DNA of 64,000 bases from G965220205 sp965220205 (GCA_965220205.1 OZ244812.1:2232001-2296000), one strand, 5' to 3'; counted from the stretch's first letter, positions 16,896 to 25,266 are shown. The notes: generated by a model not told the origin, from the letters alone. Translations and numbers: made by a program.

Positions 16896-17339
16896 TTACG
16901 ACCCGTCCTCGCGATGACGCAGGCCCGGGCCCATCGCCAAGAGTCCGACCTCGGCTATCTCTTCATCCCTCATCCACGCCCCGCCGCCAGCGACGCCGAT
17001 GGCGCCGATCACCTCGTCTTCGGCGATCGCCACGAGGCCGCCCGGCAACGTCGTGATCATCGGGTCCCGGCCCCAGTCGAGCTGATTGGTCGGCTTCGCC
17101 TTGTACCATGCTTGCAGACCGAGCGTGTCGCGCTCGAACACGGCCGCGGTGTATGCCTTGCGGATAGCGTTGTCCACGAACCTCGACGCCTTGCCGTCGA
17201 TCCGCAATGCGGCAATCAGTCCGCCGAAGCGGTCGACGACCGCTACCGCCGCCGCCTGGTCCCGCTCCGCGCACAGGTCGGTCACTGCGTCCAGGGCCCG
17301 CTTGGCTTCCACCATCCCGAGGCTTGCTACCGTTCTCAT
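16896..17339 (-). CDS. GlcG/HbpS (DUF336) family protein, haem-binding type
   Basis: The start chosen is ATG 17339, five bases after GGAG, giving 147 residues. The DUF336 core is clear: AAVAVVDRFGGLIAALRIDG, AIRKAYTAAVFERDT, LPGGLVAIAEDEVIGAIGV. It is similar to the paralogue at 15646-16083 and follows the transporter permease by 49 bp. The intact glycine-rich loop suggests a functional ligand site, but the ligand (haem or a small organic compound) cannot be read from sequence. Confidence 0.85.
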   Translation of the reverse strand: MRTVASLGMVEAKRALDAVTDLCAERDQAAAVAVVDRFGGLIAALRIDGKASRFVDNAIRKAYTAAVFERDTLGLQAWYKAKPTNQLDWGRDPMITTLPGGLVAIAEDEVIGAIGVAGGGAWMRDEEIAEVGLLAMGPGLRHREDGS

Positions 17340-17388
17340 AAGCGCTCCGGACAGCCCCTCCATCGTGTGGGGAGCGGCGACGAACTGA

Positions 17389-19206
17389 TCAAGTCCTCAC
17401 TCCCACCGCGGCGGTGGCAGCGGAGGGCGGGGCGCCTTCCGCCCCCTTCCGAAGTCTCGTACCGTGTTGCACGCCCATGCGCAGGCCGAACGCCCGCATC
17501 ACGAGGGCAATCCCGACGGTTAGCGCCATGATGAACAGTGAGACGATCCCCGCTTCTTCCCGCAGGCCGACTCCCGGCGAGTTGAACTCCAGCGCTAGGA
17601 GCGACAGCGTCATCGTCTCCCGCGACGCCAGCAGGATGATGCTGCTGGTCGTGCCGGCGGCCAGCACGAAGTTCATCGTCGCGAGCAGGACCATAGTCGG
17701 CATCAGCAACGGCAGCCATATGCGGAAGTAGGTCCCGATCCAACCCGCGCCAGAGACGCGCGCCTGTTCTTCCATGTCCGCGCCGACCTGGACGTACACC
17801 CCCTTGGTGATGTTCGTCCCGGTCGTGTTGCCCTGAATAACGACGACGAGCAGAAGGGCCCAGATTGTCCCGTAGAGGAACGTCAGGACGGGAGTTCCGA
17901 GGAACAGCATGAGGAGGCCGAGCCCCGCGAGGATGCCCGGGACGGCGGCCGAGCCCCAGATGATGAGATCGAGCGCCCACCGGCCCCGCCAGGTGGTGCG
18001 CACGAGGATGTACGCGAGCAACGAGAACAGGAGCGGGCTCGCCAACGCGGCGGTAATGGCGAGAGCCAGCGTAGTGCGCAACGACCGCAGGAACAGCTCG
18101 TCGCCGAGGACGAGCCGCCAGTGGTCCAACGTCCAAGTGGGCGTGATCTGGAAGAAGCCGGCGCGCGTCATGAAGCTGCCCCAGACGAGGACGAACGCGG
18201 GCGCGAGCGTCAGCAGCACGATGAGCGCGACGATCGCCGCGAACAGCACGATGTTCCAGCGGCCGAAGTCGATAAGCCCGGGCCGGAACTGGCCGGAGAT
18301 GGTCGTGTAGCGGCGGCGGGAGAGAATCCACCGCTGGAGCGGGATGATGAACGCGATCACGAGCAGAGTGACGCTGGCGAGCACGGTCGCCTGTCCGTAC
18401 AAGGGTGGTTCAGCCGACCGCACCATCTCGAATATCAGCGTCGAGTACACGAAGAACCCGAAGGGGATGCCCAACAAGAACTCCGTCTCGAAGGACTGGA
18501 AGATGCGGATCATCTGCAGGGCGAAGACCAGGACCATCGGCGAAATCATGAGCGGCAGCGTGACGCGCGCCATCGTGCGGAGGTTGGAGGCCCCGCCGAC
18601 CCGGGCGGCCTCCTCCATCGTGGCGTCCATGTTGCGGAAGGCCGGGGTCAGCAGCATGACTTTGATCGAGATGCCGTTGGCCATGACATGCGCCCACACG
18701 ATGCCAGGGACGCTGAAGATGTTGAACGGGCCACGGTCGAAGAACGGCAGCTTGGCCACGAGTGTGTTGACAAACCCGATGTCCGGGTCGGCGAGCATGA
18801 TCCAGCCGATGGTTGTCGCGATGCTCGGCATCATGAACGACACCCAGAACATGAACTCCAACCCATGGCTGAACGGGATCTTCGTCCGTGCCAACGTCCA
18901 CGAGATCAGGACGGCTACCGGGAAGCTGATGCCGACCACCAGCGCCCAGATCATGATGCTGTTCCAGAGAGACCCCAGGAGACGGGGCTCGTTCAGCCCG
19001 TCGCGCCAGTTGTCGAGCCCCCACTGGCGCGGACCGACGAACACCTCCGGAGCAGTGTTGAAGCTGTTGACGAGCAGCAGCAGGACGGGATAGATGAGGT
19101 AGAAGCCGAGCGTGATGAGCACCAACGCCATGACGAACGTGCTCGGCCCCGGGCGCAGCCTACGAATGACGCCGCCCCTGTCGCCTGCCGTCCTTACGGT
19201 CGCCAT
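17389..19206 (-). CDS. ABC transporter permease, two fused membrane domains (Fe3+/thiamine/polyamine-type)
   Basis: This 605-residue membrane protein contains two binding-protein-dependent permease domains, each with about six membrane spans and an EAA loop: MEEAARVGGAS near residue 205 and MEEQARVSGAG near 490. Fused permeases of this layout occur in FbpB, ThiP and related importers. It follows the binding lipoprotein by 93 bp. No ABC ATPase gene lies anywhere in the window, so the ATPase must be shared or encoded elsewhere. As the second gene of the catabolic operon it probably imports the substrate of the enzymes downstream. Confidence 0.88.
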   Translation of the reverse strand: MATVRTAGDRGGVIRRLRPGPSTFVMALVLITLGFYLIYPVLLLLVNSFNTAPEVFVGPRQWGLDNWRDGLNEPRLLGSLWNSIMIWALVVGISFPVAVLISWTLARTKIPFSHGLEFMFWVSFMMPSIATTIGWIMLADPDIGFVNTLVAKLPFFDRGPFNIFSVPGIVWAHVMANGISIKVMLLTPAFRNMDATMEEAARVGGASNLRTMARVTLPLMISPMVLVFALQMIRIFQSFETEFLLGIPFGFFVYSTLIFEMVRSAEPPLYGQATVLASVTLLVIAFIIPLQRWILSRRRYTTISGQFRPGLIDFGRWNIVLFAAIVALIVLLTLAPAFVLVWGSFMTRAGFFQITPTWTLDHWRLVLGDELFLRSLRTTLALAITAALASPLLFSLLAYILVRTTWRGRWALDLIIWGSAAVPGILAGLGLLMLFLGTPVLTFLYGTIWALLLVVVIQGNTTGTNITKGVYVQVGADMEEQARVSGAGWIGTYFRIWLPLLMPTMVLLATMNFVLAAGTTSSIILLASRETMTLSLLALEFNSPGVGLREEAGIVSLFIMALTVGIALVMRAFGLRMGVQHGTRLRKGAEGAPPSAATAAVGVRT

Positions 19207-19299
19207 ACGCCCACCTCGACGTTCCTACGCCGCGCTGCCGTCGCGCTCCCCGAATCACGCCAGCGCCCTGGGTCGCGCCTACCGCGCGACCTCCGTCGT

Positions 19300-20607
19300 C
19301 TAGCGTTGAGCGAGCGCCTCCTGGTACGTCCTGGTCGTGAACTCGAGGGCGGCGTCCGTCTGCGACACAAACTCCGGCGAGGTCGATATCGCGAGGTACT
19401 CCACACCGGGTATGCGGCGGTCTTCCCGATCCGTGTTGCCGAGCGGGATGCCGTCTTCCCTGAGGCTTGGCGCCGGCTGCGGGGCGACGTTGTGCACCAA
19501 CGTCTGCCCCTCCTTCGATAGGAACCAGTTCAGGTAGAGCTTCGCCGCGTTCGGGTGCGGCCCGCTGTCTACGACCACGATGTTGGACGAGCTGCTCGTC
19601 GTCGATAGGATGGGGCGCTCCTTGAATGGCTTGTTGATCCGGGCGACCGGGAGCCCCTGCTCGGCGAGCTCGTCGATGTCGCCTCCGGCGGTCGCGATGT
19701 TGATGCCCATGGCGAACTTGCCGAGGGACACGCCGTCCGTTATGGACCGGTACTCCGGGTTGAACTCTACGTCCATCTCGTTATAGAAGCGCGTGATCCA
19801 CTCGGGGCCGACGTCCGGGTGCACGTAAGCCGTGTACATCGTGGAGGGCAGGTACGATGGCGAGAGCGTGACGATCTGGCCCTTCCACTTCGGGTCCAAG
19901 TAGTCGTAGACAGACCGCATCGCGTCGACGTCCGCTTGCGTCACGAGGTCGGTGTTGTAGCGCATGCCGAGGTTGTAGTTATTGCCGGACGCCGAATAGG
20001 CGAAGATGTACTTCTGTTCGAGGTCGGTCCACCAGTGCTTCTGCTGGTACCAGTTAGACAGGTCCGTGACCTCGGGGTGCACCAACAAGGGCGCGATGGG
20101 CACGAGCACGTCGTTCGGGACGAACCGCGTCTTCGCCGTGTTGCCGCCGCTGTGAATGATGTCGACGGTGTACTTGCCCGCCGCGCGCTCCGCGAGAATG
20201 CGGTCCGCGGTCGCGCGCCCGCCGCCGGTCGAGACGGTGGCCTCAATGCCAAACTGCTCCGAGAACGCTTCCAGGATCGGCCTGAAGTTTCGAGTCGCGC
20301 TGCCGCCGGCGGTCGCCGCGAACAGCTCGCCCTCTGCCTGGGCGGCAGCGATGAGCGCCTCCCACTCAGGCTGGAAGGCGACGATGGGGTCCACCGTCGG
20401 GGTGGGAGTCGGACCCGGGGCAGGCCGAGGCGTTGGGACGGTCGTCGCGCCCGGCGCGGGCGTGGGGACCGGCGCGGGCGTCGGCGTCGGGACCGGCGTG
20501 GCGGTCGGACGCGGCGTCGGCGTTGGGTCGCTTCCGCAGGCCGCGAGGACGAGCACCGCCGCCAGGGATCCGGCTATCGCGGCCGACTTCAACCATGTCG
20601 ACTTCAT
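19300..20607 (-). CDS. ABC transporter substrate-binding lipoprotein (iron/thiamine-type fold)
   Basis: The 435-residue protein has a signal peptide ending in the lipobox LAAC (C24), then an unusually long Pro-Thr-rich spacer to about residue 73, then a binding domain of the SBP_bac_6 type (EGELFAATAGG, TVDIIHSGGN, YLNWFLSKEGQTLVHN). GGAGG lies six bases before the ATG. Such lipoproteins in single-membrane or SAR202-type cells are tethered outside the membrane, and the PT spacer likely bridges surface layers. It is the first gene of the operon, so transport and catabolism are co-regulated. The ligand is unknown. Confidence 0.88.
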   Translation of the reverse strand: MKSTWLKSAAIAGSLAAVLVLAACGSDPTPTPRPTATPVPTPTPAPVPTPAPGATTVPTPRPAPGPTPTPTVDPIVAFQPEWEALIAAAQAEGELFAATAGGSATRNFRPILEAFSEQFGIEATVSTGGGRATADRILAERAAGKYTVDIIHSGGNTAKTRFVPNDVLVPIAPLLVHPEVTDLSNWYQQKHWWTDLEQKYIFAYSASGNNYNLGMRYNTDLVTQADVDAMRSVYDYLDPKWKGQIVTLSPSYLPSTMYTAYVHPDVGPEWITRFYNEMDVEFNPEYRSITDGVSLGKFAMGINIATAGGDIDELAEQGLPVARINKPFKERPILSTTSSSSNIVVVDSGPHPNAAKLYLNWFLSKEGQTLVHNVAPQPAPSLREDGIPLGNTDREDRRIPGVEYLAISTSPEFVSQTDAALEFTTRTYQEALAQR

Positions 20608-20710
20608 CTCTTGCCTCCGTGCGGGCGGCTAGATTCGCTACGCGCGGCGCCCCGCCATCGAACCGCCCGCGCCTGTGGGCGCGCAGAGAGAGACGGAACG
20701 AATTGCCGCG

Positions 20711-20739
20711 AACCTAGACCCCTCCGTAGCCACTGTCAA
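20711..20739 (-). promoter_or_regulatory. sigma70-type promoter of the catabolic operon
   Basis: On the - strand TTGACA (20734-20739) and TAGGTT (20711-20716) are separated by 17 bases, about 100 bp upstream of the binding-lipoprotein ATG. The -35 box is perfect; the -10 is moderate. An IS66-like MITE begins just upstream at 20765. Confidence 0.6.
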
Positions 20740-20756
20740 GCTCGCGGGCGCGACAG

Positions 20757-20900
20757 CCCGACATGTAACTGTTCAGAGTTGGTGAGGCGAATGCCTGCGG
20801 AGAGCGTGGACAACGACCTAGCCAGAGGTCAAGCGTGCTATGGGCGGCGCCCCTGGTCGAGGCGGGTCTCACCTCAACTCTGAACAGTTACCCCGACATG
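20757..20900. mobile_element. IS66-like MITE with 17-bp perfect ends and 8-bp target duplication
   Basis: The body (20765-20891, 127 bp) has perfect 17-bp inverted ends GTAACTGTTCAGAGTTG and CAACTCTGAACAGTTAC. It is flanked by the direct repeat CCCGACAT (20757-20764 and 20892-20899). Ends starting GTAA and an 8-bp duplication are hallmarks of the IS66 family. It has no coding capacity, so it would need a transposase in trans. It lies between two divergent promoters. The intact duplication suggests a fairly recent insertion. Confidence 0.85.
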
Positions 20901-20907
20901 CGGACGA

Positions 20908-20936
20908 TTGACAGGACCATCCTCAGCCGCTATTGT
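20908..20936 (+). promoter_or_regulatory. sigma70-type promoter of the fmdB-like gene
   Basis: TTGACA (20908-20913) and TATTGT (20931-20936) are 17 bases apart, about 48 bp before the GTG start of the zinc-ribbon gene. It begins eight bases after the right target duplication of the IS66-like MITE. Confidence 0.65.
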
Positions 20937-20983
20937 CGATTAGCACTCTACGCCATCGGCTGCTAACCAGTGGAGCGGGAACT

Positions 20984-21331
20984 GTGCCTCTCTACAGCTA
21001 TCAATGCGACTCTTGCGGGAACGAGTTTGACCTGAGGCAGAGCTTCAGCGCCGAGCCAGTCCACGAGTGTCCGGCCTGCGCCAACACGGCGCGCAGGCGC
21101 ATCCACGCCGTGGGCGTGATCTACAAGGGCTCGGGGTTCTACACCACCGACTACGCGCGTAAGACGGACTCGTCCCAACAGTCGTCCGAGTCGTCGGGGG
21201 CTGATTCTTCGTCATCTTCATCGTCTGCATCTTCGTCTTCGTCGTCATCGTCTTCTGCCTCATCGTCGTCGTCCGAGTCTGGCTCGTCGACGAAGAAGGC
21301 ATCCACTACGGCCGAGTCCAGCAGCGGCTAG
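20984..21331 (+). CDS. FmdB family zinc-ribbon protein with polyserine tail
   Basis: The GTG start at 20984 follows GGAG at eight bases. The first 60 residues are a typical FmdB-type zinc ribbon: PLYSYQCDSCGNEF supplies the first CxxC, HECPACAN the second, then the conserved GSGFYTTDY. From about residue 64 to the end the protein is almost pure serine with a few Ala, Glu and Lys, encoded by mixed TCG, TCT and TCA codons, which argues against a simple slippage artefact. The ribbon likely binds zinc in a regulatory role; the disordered tail is of unknown purpose. dtd begins 8 bp downstream. Confidence 0.88.
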   Translation: MPLYSYQCDSCGNEFDLRQSFSAEPVHECPACANTARRRIHAVGVIYKGSGFYTTDYARKTDSSQQSSESSGADSSSSSSSASSSSSSSSSASSSSSESGSSTKKASTTAESSSG

Positions 21332-21338
21332 CCGCGCC

Positions 21339-21800
21339 ATGCGCGCCGTCATCCAGCGGGTGAGCCAGGCCGCGGCAGCAGCCGGCAACGAGACGCTCGG
21401 CGCCATCGGCTCCGGCTTGGTCGTGCTCATCGCGGTGGGGCGTGACGACACGACCGAGGACGCCTCCTACCTCGTCGACAAGACCGTCCACATGCGGCTG
21501 TTTCCCGACGAACAAGGGCGGTTCGATCGCTCGGCGCTCGACGTAGGATGCGAGTTGTTAGTCGTCAGCCAGTTCACGCTGTACGGCGATACGCGGGCGG
21601 GCCGCAGGCCCTCATTCACGGCAGCGGCGCCGCCGGAGCAAGCCGCAGCGGCATTCGCGGACGTCGTGGAGCGCTTCCGCGCCACGGGCCTCGGCGTCGA
21701 GACGGGCAGGTTCCGCGAGATGATGCGCGTATCGTTGGTAAACGACGGCCCCGTCACGATCTGGATCGACACGGCGGAGCGGCACAGGCCGCGACGGTAG
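21339..21800 (+). CDS. dtd: D-aminoacyl-tRNA deacylase
   Basis: The 153-residue protein has both DTD signatures: SQFTLYGDT (catalytic Thr region) and NDGPVT, the variant of the NxGPxT motif that in the cross-subunit active site carries the Gly-cis-Pro selecting D-amino acids. It hydrolyses D-aminoacyl-tRNA, recycling tRNA and keeping D-residues out of proteins. Length matches the family. It probably shares a transcript with the fmdB-like gene, as the gap is 7 bp. Confidence 0.95.
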   Translation: MRAVIQRVSQAAAAAGNETLGAIGSGLVVLIAVGRDDTTEDASYLVDKTVHMRLFPDEQGRFDRSALDVGCELLVVSQFTLYGDTRAGRRPSFTAAAPPEQAAAAFADVVERFRATGLGVETGRFREMMRVSLVNDGPVTIWIDTAERHRPRR

Positions 21801-21945
21801 CGGCTGGCTCCCACGTAGCGCCCTCTCTCCGGCCCTCGGCTGAGCCGGAAACGCTCACGACACGGTAACGTTCCCTTAACGACGCGCGCGCATACGGTGT
21901 GCGAGGCTAGGCTTGAGCGATTGGCCTTTAGCACAGCGAGGCGCG

Positions 21946-22702
21946 ATGTACATAGGGTCTGCGGCGAGCGAGCTTCGGATCGTTGGTCACCGGGGCGCCG
22001 CGGCGTTGGCGCCCGAGAACAGCCTGGCGGCGTTCCACGAGGCGGCTCTCGCCGGCGTGAACGCAATCGAGGCAGACGCCAGACTCTCCCGCGATGGGCA
22101 TGTCGTCCTCGTCCACGACGAACGGCTGGAACGCGCCACCGGCTACCGCGGCGCCGTTGGCGACCTCAGCGCCGATGAGCTCGAGCCCTTGGGCGTGCCC
22201 CGGCTGCACACGCTGCTGAGCGGCTTCCCAAAGAACCCTGGACTGCTGCGTGGACGACTGCTGCGTCGACCTAGAGTGGTACATCGATATGAAAGAGCCC
22301 GGACTGGCGCTGGCCGGAGCGGTCGCGGGCGTTGCGGGCCGCGCTGGGATGGGACGCCGCGTTTGGCTGACGGGTCCCGACCGTCGCCAGTTGCAGCACG
22401 GGCGGGACCTCGAACCGGGGCTCCGGCTGATCTGGACGATCGGCGCGCAGTACGGGACGCTCGCGAGCGCGGCGCTCGTCGAGGCCGCGCTGCTTGGCGT
22501 CGAAGAAATCGCGGTAACGGCCCGCGAGTTGAGCGGCGGCCTCCTCGAACTCGCCCGCTCGCTCGGTCTCGACGTCCGCGCGTTCGGCATACAGTCGGCG
22601 CGGGAGGCGCGGACCATCATCGAACTCGGCTGCGCCACGCTCACGCTGGACGACCCGCGTCGGGACAGCTTGATCCTCCCCCAGCCCCTAGCCGTCTCCT
22701 AG
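21946..22702 (+). pseudogene. glycerophosphodiester phosphodiesterase, frameshifted
   Basis: The first half reads in one frame from ATG 21946 with the GDPD signatures GHRGAAALAPENS and IEADARLSRDGHVVLVHD (catalytic His and Glu/Asp). Homology continues in another frame from about 22250 (LEWYIDMKEPGLALAG and WTIGAQYGT) to the stop at 22702. The switch lies near 22230-22265, where GACTGCTGCGT occurs twice in a 15-bp near-tandem repeat. Either a slippage-type indel inactivated the gene or the assembly has an error. Restored, the product would be about 250 residues, normal for the family. Confidence 0.8.
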
Positions 22703-23028
22703 CTGTCCGCGAACGCGCGGACGAGGAAACTCGCCTCCCCCAGTTCCTCGAGGTCGCGGAGCGCGTCCAACACAGCGGCCTGCGCGATGTCCTCCCGGTT
22801 GACCTTCCGCACTCCGTACTCGCGACGCAGAATGCGGCGGATGTCTTCGACTGCCTCGACCGCTTCCGACCTGAAGCGGTAGGTGACCTTGATACGCTCT
22901 TTGGGCTCTTCGAAGTCTTCGAGCGCGTCGATCTCCGCCGTCACCTCCTCAGTGGACCTCAGGATAGTGTGCCGGCCCTTGCTCTCGAGTTCGGGGAACA
23001 CAAACGCAGGCCGCTTAGACTTGGCCAC
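22699..23028 (-). CDS. small ribbon-helix-helix protein, ParA partner
   Basis: The start is GTG 23028, with AGGAGG six bases upstream; it lies inside the 3' end of the parA-like gene (14-bp overlap). The 109-residue product has a basic N-terminus (MAKSKRPAF) and a central segment, IKVTYRFRSEAVEAVEDI followed by two helices, that looks like a ribbon-helix-helix DNA-binding domain. In type Ib partition systems a small RHH protein encoded after ParA binds the centromere repeats. That role is inferred from order and fold only; the family is not recognised. Confidence 0.65.
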   Translation of the reverse strand: MAKSKRPAFVFPELESKGRHTILRSTEEVTAEIDALEDFEEPKERIKVTYRFRSEAVEAVEDIRRILRREYGVRKVNREDIAQAAVLDALRDLEELGEASFLVRAFADS

Positions 23029-23803
23029 TGACAACCTCCTCCGCCAGCCTCCGGTACTGCTTCGCGCCGTCGAGGTCCTTGCGCCACAACGTCAACGGCA
23101 AGCGATAACCCGGCGCTTCGGCGAACCTGACCGATTGCTTGATCACCTGCGGGAAGAGGTGCAACCCCTCCCGCTCGCAGAACTCCGCGAGGTACTCATA
23201 GACCTCGCGGCTGTTGATGGTCCGCGCGTCGTAGCGGGTCACGAGGATGCCCATGATGCGCAGATCGGGGTTGGTGACCTCTCGAACGTTGTCGAGCGTG
23301 TCCAGCAGCATCCGCAAGCCCCGCAGGGCCATGTATTCCGCGGAGATGGGGATGACCACCTTGCTTGCGGCCGTGAGACTGCTGACCGTCAATATGCCGA
23401 GGGACGGCGGGGTGTCAATCACCACGTAGTCGTAGTTGCCGCCGACGGTCCGGAGCCGCCGCTGCAACACCGTTTCGGCCGCGAGCGCCTGCTTGAGTTC
23501 GATCTCGGCGCCCGCCAGGTCAATCGTGGCCGGCGCCAGGTCGAAGCCGGACTCGGTCTTCACTACAACGCGACTGACCGGCACGTCCGACCGCACCAGC
23601 GCGTCGTACATCGAGCGCTCGATAGTGGTCGTGTCCATCCCCAGGCAAACGGCGCACCCGCCCTGCGGGTCCATATCGACGAGCAGCGTCCGTTTGTTCT
23701 GCTCTGCGATGCAGGCAGCGAGGTTGACGGCGGTGGTGGTCTTGGCGACGCCGCCCTTCTGGTTGGCGACGGTGATGATGACCGGATGCTTTTCGTTGGC
23801 CAC
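23015..23803 (-). CDS. ParA-family partition ATPase
   Basis: The 262-residue protein starts at GTG 23803 and has the deviant Walker A motif KGGVAKTT (16-23), LLVDMDPQGG and VVIDTPPSLG. There is no N-terminal DNA-binding extension. It belongs with plasmid- and chromosome-type ParA/Soj ATPases, which move cargo along the nucleoid. Instead of ParB it is followed by an overlapping small ribbon-helix-helix gene, an arrangement more typical of plasmid partition modules. No replication genes are nearby, so this could be a relic of an integrated element or an orphan cargo-positioning system. Confidence 0.9.
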   Translation of the reverse strand: MANEKHPVIITVANQKGGVAKTTTAVNLAACIAEQNKRTLLVDMDPQGGCAVCLGMDTTTIERSMYDALVRSDVPVSRVVVKTESGFDLAPATIDLAGAEIELKQALAAETVLQRRLRTVGGNYDYVVIDTPPSLGILTVSSLTAASKVVIPISAEYMALRGLRMLLDTLDNVREVTNPDLRIMGILVTRYDARTINSREVYEYLAEFCEREGLHLFPQVIKQSVRFAEAPGYRLPLTLWRKDLDGAKQYRRLAEEVVSGQV

Positions 23804-23850
23804 GGGACTGACCGGGGGCGGCCGCGCCGCCTCGAATGAATGTGGAGGCG

Positions 23851-23879
23851 ACGCTACAGCACAGCAAACCGGCTGTCAA
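23851..23879 (-). promoter_or_regulatory. possible promoter of parA
   Basis: On the - strand TTGACA (23874-23879) lies 17 bases from TAGCGT (23851-23856). The gene has no good ribosome binding site before its GTG. The -10 match is weak. Confidence 0.4.
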
Positions 23880-23921
23880 GTTTTACGTCAAACTGTAATG
23901 CCAGCAAACAAGTATGCCGTT

Positions 23922-25106
23922 TCACTCCACCCGCTCGAAGACGGTCGCTACTCCCTGCCCGCCGCCTACGCACATGGTTACGAGCCCCCTGTGCTCGCCG
24001 CGGCGCTCGAGCTCATCCATCAGTTTGACGACCATGATTGCGCCCGTCGCCCCAACAGGGTGTCCAAGCGAGATGCCGCTGCCGTTCACGTTCGTCTTCT
24101 CGCGGTCCATCCCCAACTCGTCGATGACGGCGAGCGCCTGCGCCGCGAACGCCTCGTTGAGCTCGATCTGGTCGATATCGTCGAGCGTCATGCCCAGCTT
24201 ATCCAGCACCTTGCGAGTCGCCGGCACGGGTCCGATCCCCATGATCGCCGGATCGACTCCGGACACGCCGCGCCCCACCCACCGGAGGCGGGGAGCAATC
24301 CCCTCGGCCGAAGCCCGCTCAGCCGACATCACCACGACAGCGGCGGCCGCGTCGTTGATCCCCGCCGAGTTCCCCGCCGTTACCGTCCCGCCTTCCTTGA
24401 ACGCAGGCCGGAGCTTGGCGAGTCCCTCGAACGTCGTGTCCGCGCGCGGGTGCTCGTCCCGCGCCGTCTCGAGCGGCTCGTCCCGACGGCGTGGGACCGA
24501 CACAGGGACGATCTGACGGTCGAAGTAGGCGGCGTCTTGGGCCGCGACAGCGCGGCGGTGACTCGTCAGCGCCAGCTCGTCCTGCGCCTCGCGGCTCACC
24601 TCGAAGCGCTCCGCGACGTTCTCGGCGGTCACGCCCATATGGTAGTCGTAGACCGGACAACTGAGACCCATGACGAGGCTGTCCGTCAACGGCACGTCGC
24701 CCATCCGGGGACCGTCGAAACGCGTGCCTTGCAACAGGTAGGGCGCTTGACTCATGCAGTCGGCGCCCCCGGCGACAACTACCTCCGACTCCCCGCTCAC
24801 GATGGACTGCACGGCGAGGTTGATGGCTTCGAGGCCGGACGAGCAGGCGCGGTTGACCGTCATGGCGGGCACTGTCTCGGGAAGCCCCGCCCGCAGCATC
24901 CCCCGGCGCGCCGTGTAACCGGTCTCCGCAGCCTGGAGTACGTTGCCCAGTATTACCTCGTCGACCGCGCTCGGCGCGATGCCCGCGCGTTCGACCGCCG
25001 CCCTGATCACGACAGCGGCGAGGTCCGACGCCTGCAAGTCCCTGAACGCGCCGCCGAACCGTCCGATCGGCGTACGCGCCCCGCTGACAATCACTACGTC
25101 TCGCAC
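23922..25106 (-). CDS. acetyl-CoA acetyltransferase (thiolase)
   Basis: This 394-residue protein has the full thiolase catalytic set: C88 in NRACSSG, NEAFAAQA, GHPVGATG with the catalytic His, and CVGGGQG with the second Cys. Biosynthetic and degradative thiolases both fit; length and motifs suit acetoacetyl-CoA thiolase or a beta-ketoadipyl-CoA-type enzyme. It lies 160 bp downstream of the second Rieske gene on the same strand, so it could finish the aromatic or fatty-acid breakdown started there, but the gap leaves co-transcription uncertain. Confidence 0.93.
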   Translation of the reverse strand: MRDVVIVSGARTPIGRFGGAFRDLQASDLAAVVIRAAVERAGIAPSAVDEVILGNVLQAAETGYTARRGMLRAGLPETVPAMTVNRACSSGLEAINLAVQSIVSGESEVVVAGGADCMSQAPYLLQGTRFDGPRMGDVPLTDSLVMGLSCPVYDYHMGVTAENVAERFEVSREAQDELALTSHRRAVAAQDAAYFDRQIVPVSVPRRRDEPLETARDEHPRADTTFEGLAKLRPAFKEGGTVTAGNSAGINDAAAAVVVMSAERASAEGIAPRLRWVGRGVSGVDPAIMGIGPVPATRKVLDKLGMTLDDIDQIELNEAFAAQALAVIDELGMDREKTNVNGSGISLGHPVGATGAIMVVKLMDELERRGEHRGLVTMCVGGGQGVATVFERVE

Positions 25107-25266
25107 GGCGGCCCTCCCCCATTCGCATCATGCTGGGGCGCATTCTACGCATTCAAGGCGCCTGCGTTCTCGGACACCCCTTCAGGTCCCCATCCGTCCT
25201 TGACTGGCCGCGAGGTTCCCGCAGAGGCGGGAGCGACGGGGCTTGCCAGCGGCGGCCCGGACCGCG

